Assembly (NCBI GenBank): GCA_007123985.1
Contig: SLGA01000102.1
Coordinates: 1-7,305, forward strand
DNA: 7,305 nt
Direction: 5' to 3'
From: Balneolaceae bacterium
Lineage (GTDB): Bacteria; Bacteroidota; Rhodothermia; Balneolales; Balneolaceae
The notes below the pieces were generated by a model. The model saw only the letters and a list, made by a program, of their open reading frames with translations, had not been told where the DNA came from and searched no databases. Made by a program: the position numbers and the translations under genes. This document shows, piece after piece, positions 6,049 to 7,305 of this stretch; positions within the stretch are counted from its first letter, which is position 1, and each line of letters opens with the position of its first letter.

Positions 6049-6732
6049 TTGGCAGTACTATACATAGTGGCAACACCCATTGGCAATCTCAAAGACATCA
6101 CACACAGAGCAATTGAAGTTCTTTCTTCTGTCGAAATGATAGCGTGTGAAGATACACGTACCTCTTCGGTGCTATTGCAACATTATCAAATTGATAAACC
6201 GCTTTTTTCGTTTCATCAGCATAATGAACATCACAAAGTTGACCATATTTTAAACATCCTGAACGCTGGGCAAAATATGGCCATCATTAGTGATGCAGGA
6301 ATACCGGGCATTTCTGATCCGGGCTTTTTAGCAATTCGTGCTGCCCATCAGAACGGACATACCATTACTGTTATTCCCGGACCCGATGCCATTACCACTG
6401 CTGTAGTTGCGAGTGGTTTACCCTGCGACAGATTTACCTTCGAAGGGTTTTTACCTCCAAAAAAAGGGCGCCAAACACGTATAAAAGCTATTGCCGAATC
6501 AGAGATTACCACAGTGGTTTATGAAAGTCCACACAAAATCATTCGATTTTTGGAAATGCTAAACGAATTTTGTGTTGACGACCGTTGGGTTTGCGTTGCT
6601 CGCGAACTCACCAAAAAGTTTGAAGAGTTAAATCGCGGTTTATTGCAACAGGTGCTGGCAGACTTTAAACAGAGATCATCCGTAAAAGGTGAAATTGTTG
6701 TGGTGATAGCCGGTAAAAATTATTCAGAATAA
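6049..6732 (+). CDS. rsmI: 16S rRNA (cytidine-1402-2'-O)-methyltransferase RsmI
   Basis: RsmI uses S-adenosylmethionine to methylate the ribose of C1402 in 16S rRNA, at the decoding centre. The 227-residue protein belongs to the SAM-dependent tetrapyrrole-methylase fold. Motifs in order: VATPIGNLKDIT at 7-18; CEDTRTSSVLLQHY at 33-46; AIISDAGIPGISDPG at 78-92; the IPGPDAITTAVVASGLP loop at 109-125; FEGFLPPKKGRQTR at 131-144; VYESPHKI at 157-164; and KGEIVVVIAG at 213-222. It lacks the C-terminal extension of the 286-residue E. coli protein, as shorter family members do. The start is a TTG at 6049: an in-frame TAA lies at 6034-6036 with no ATG after it, and a later GTG (6067) would cut into the first strand. 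lnt follows 24 bases downstream and is probably co-transcribed. Confidence 0.96.
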   Translation: MAVLYIVATPIGNLKDITHRAIEVLSSVEMIACEDTRTSSVLLQHYQIDKPLFSFHQHNEHHKVDHILNILNAGQNMAIISDAGIPGISDPGFLAIRAAHQNGHTITVIPGPDAITTAVVASGLPCDRFTFEGFLPPKKGRQTRIKAIAESEITTVVYESPHKIIRFLEMLNEFCVDDRWVCVARELTKKFEELNRGLLQQVLADFKQRSSVKGEIVVVIAGKNYSE

Positions 6733-6756
6733 ATAAATTTCAGTTAATCGCAGTTT

Positions 6757-7305
6757 ATGAAATCATTCAGACTTTGGGATCATAAATGGGCATTGGCACT
6801 CTCTGTGCCTATACTTCTGGCACTTTCATTCCCGCCATTTAACATATCCATACTACAAATTCCTGCATTTGTATTTCTGATGAGACTGGCCACTCTATGC
6901 GATACAAAACGGCAAACAATTTACTATGCCTATCCGGCTTTTGTTCTTTGGAATTTGTTTTCTACCTACTGGCTGATGATGGCTACCGTAGCCGGCGGAC
7001 TGGCTGCAATCTTTGCAAACGCTGCTATCATGTTAATACCACTTTTGATTATCAGGCAGCTATTTCGGTCTGAAAACAACTTACAACTTGCGGCATTCAT
7101 CTCGGCCTCTGCGTGGGTTAGTTACGAATTTCTGCACCATCGATGGGATCTTGCCTGGCCCTGGCTTACATTAGGCAATGGGTGGGCAAATCTTACCGGT
7201 GCCATACAATACATTACCTATACAGGAGTACTTGGCATCTCTTTTTGGATCGTATTTACATCAGCACTTATTTTTGCCTATATAAAATCACCTCTCAAAA
7301 AGAAC
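6757..7305 (+). CDS. lnt: Apolipoprotein N-acyltransferase, N-terminal part (partial, runs off right edge)
   Basis: Lnt is an inner-membrane enzyme that adds the third acyl chain to the N-terminal cysteine of lipoproteins. Reading from the ATG at 6757 gives 183 codons, open to the last base. The protein is strongly hydrophobic, with several apparent membrane spans (about 11-28, 31-45, 56-75, 80-99, 109-123 and 160-176), matching the membrane half of the family. SFPPFN at 24-29 and the segment from about 119 (WVSYEFLHHRW, then WPWLTLGN near 134-141, then IQYITYTGVLGISFW) match the conserved Lnt block before the nitrilase-type catalytic domain. That domain, with its Glu-Lys-Cys triad, lies outside the window, so activity cannot be checked. 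No Shine-Dalgarno sequence is seen. Position behind rsmI suggests a two-gene transcript. Confidence 0.9.
   Translation, partial: MKSFRLWDHKWALALSVPILLALSFPPFNISILQIPAFVFLMRLATLCDTKRQTIYYAYPAFVLWNLFSTYWLMMATVAGGLAAIFANAAIMLIPLLIIRQLFRSENNLQLAAFISASAWVSYEFLHHRWDLAWPWLTLGNGWANLTGAIQYITYTGVLGISFWIVFTSALIFAYIKSPLKKN

Noticed and set aside
1..7305. Mobile element, CRISPR, tRNA, rRNA or defence system
   Set aside because: No transposase, integrase, spaced direct repeats, cloverleaf-like sequence or defence protein motif was seen; the genes are ordinary core genes. RmuC has a nuclease-like fold, but it is a widespread housekeeping family and has no defence-type neighbours here.

Overview
This window looks like a chromosomal housekeeping stretch from a member of the Bacteroidota/Balneolota (FCB) group. 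The reasons are: AT-rich DNA; no recognisable Shine-Dalgarno sequence in front of any of the nine genes; a TAnnTTTG-type -7 box (TATCTTTG) upstream of rsmI; a grpE-dnaJ pair without dnaK or hrcA beside it; and an Lnt fragment whose WPW-x-x-LGN segment resembles the Bacteroidota form. The genus cannot be fixed from the sequence alone.

Layout from left to right. The 5' part of uvrC (minus strand) runs off the left edge. It is divergent from an RluA-family pseudouridine synthase (plus strand). After a 150-base gap with short inverted repeats comes a 299-residue single-pass membrane protein that looks like an orphan anti-sigma factor (plus). It converges, with only 2 bases between the stop codons, on rmuC (minus). 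The next block is also on the minus strand: a VOC-fold metalloprotein gene, then grpE, dnaJ and rmuC in the direction of transcription. A 188-base divergent region then leads to rsmI (plus, TTG start). rsmI is followed 24 bases later by the start of lnt, which stays open to the right edge and was read directly from the bases.

Functionally the genes fall into several ordinary groups: DNA repair and integrity (uvrC, rmuC), rRNA/tRNA modification (RluA-family enzyme, rsmI), protein folding (grpE, dnaJ as co-chaperones of a DnaK encoded elsewhere), lipoprotein maturation (lnt), a small-molecule VOC enzyme, and a putative envelope-linked transcription regulator. The only clear co-transcription candidates are grpE-dnaJ (9-base spacer) and rsmI-lnt (24-base spacer).

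I found no mobile element, CRISPR array, tRNA, rRNA or obvious new multi-gene system. The items most worth a second look are the orphan anti-sigma-like protein with no visible zinc-binding motif, the 20-base inverted repeat overlapping the probable rmuC promoter, and the TTG start with a long leader at rsmI.
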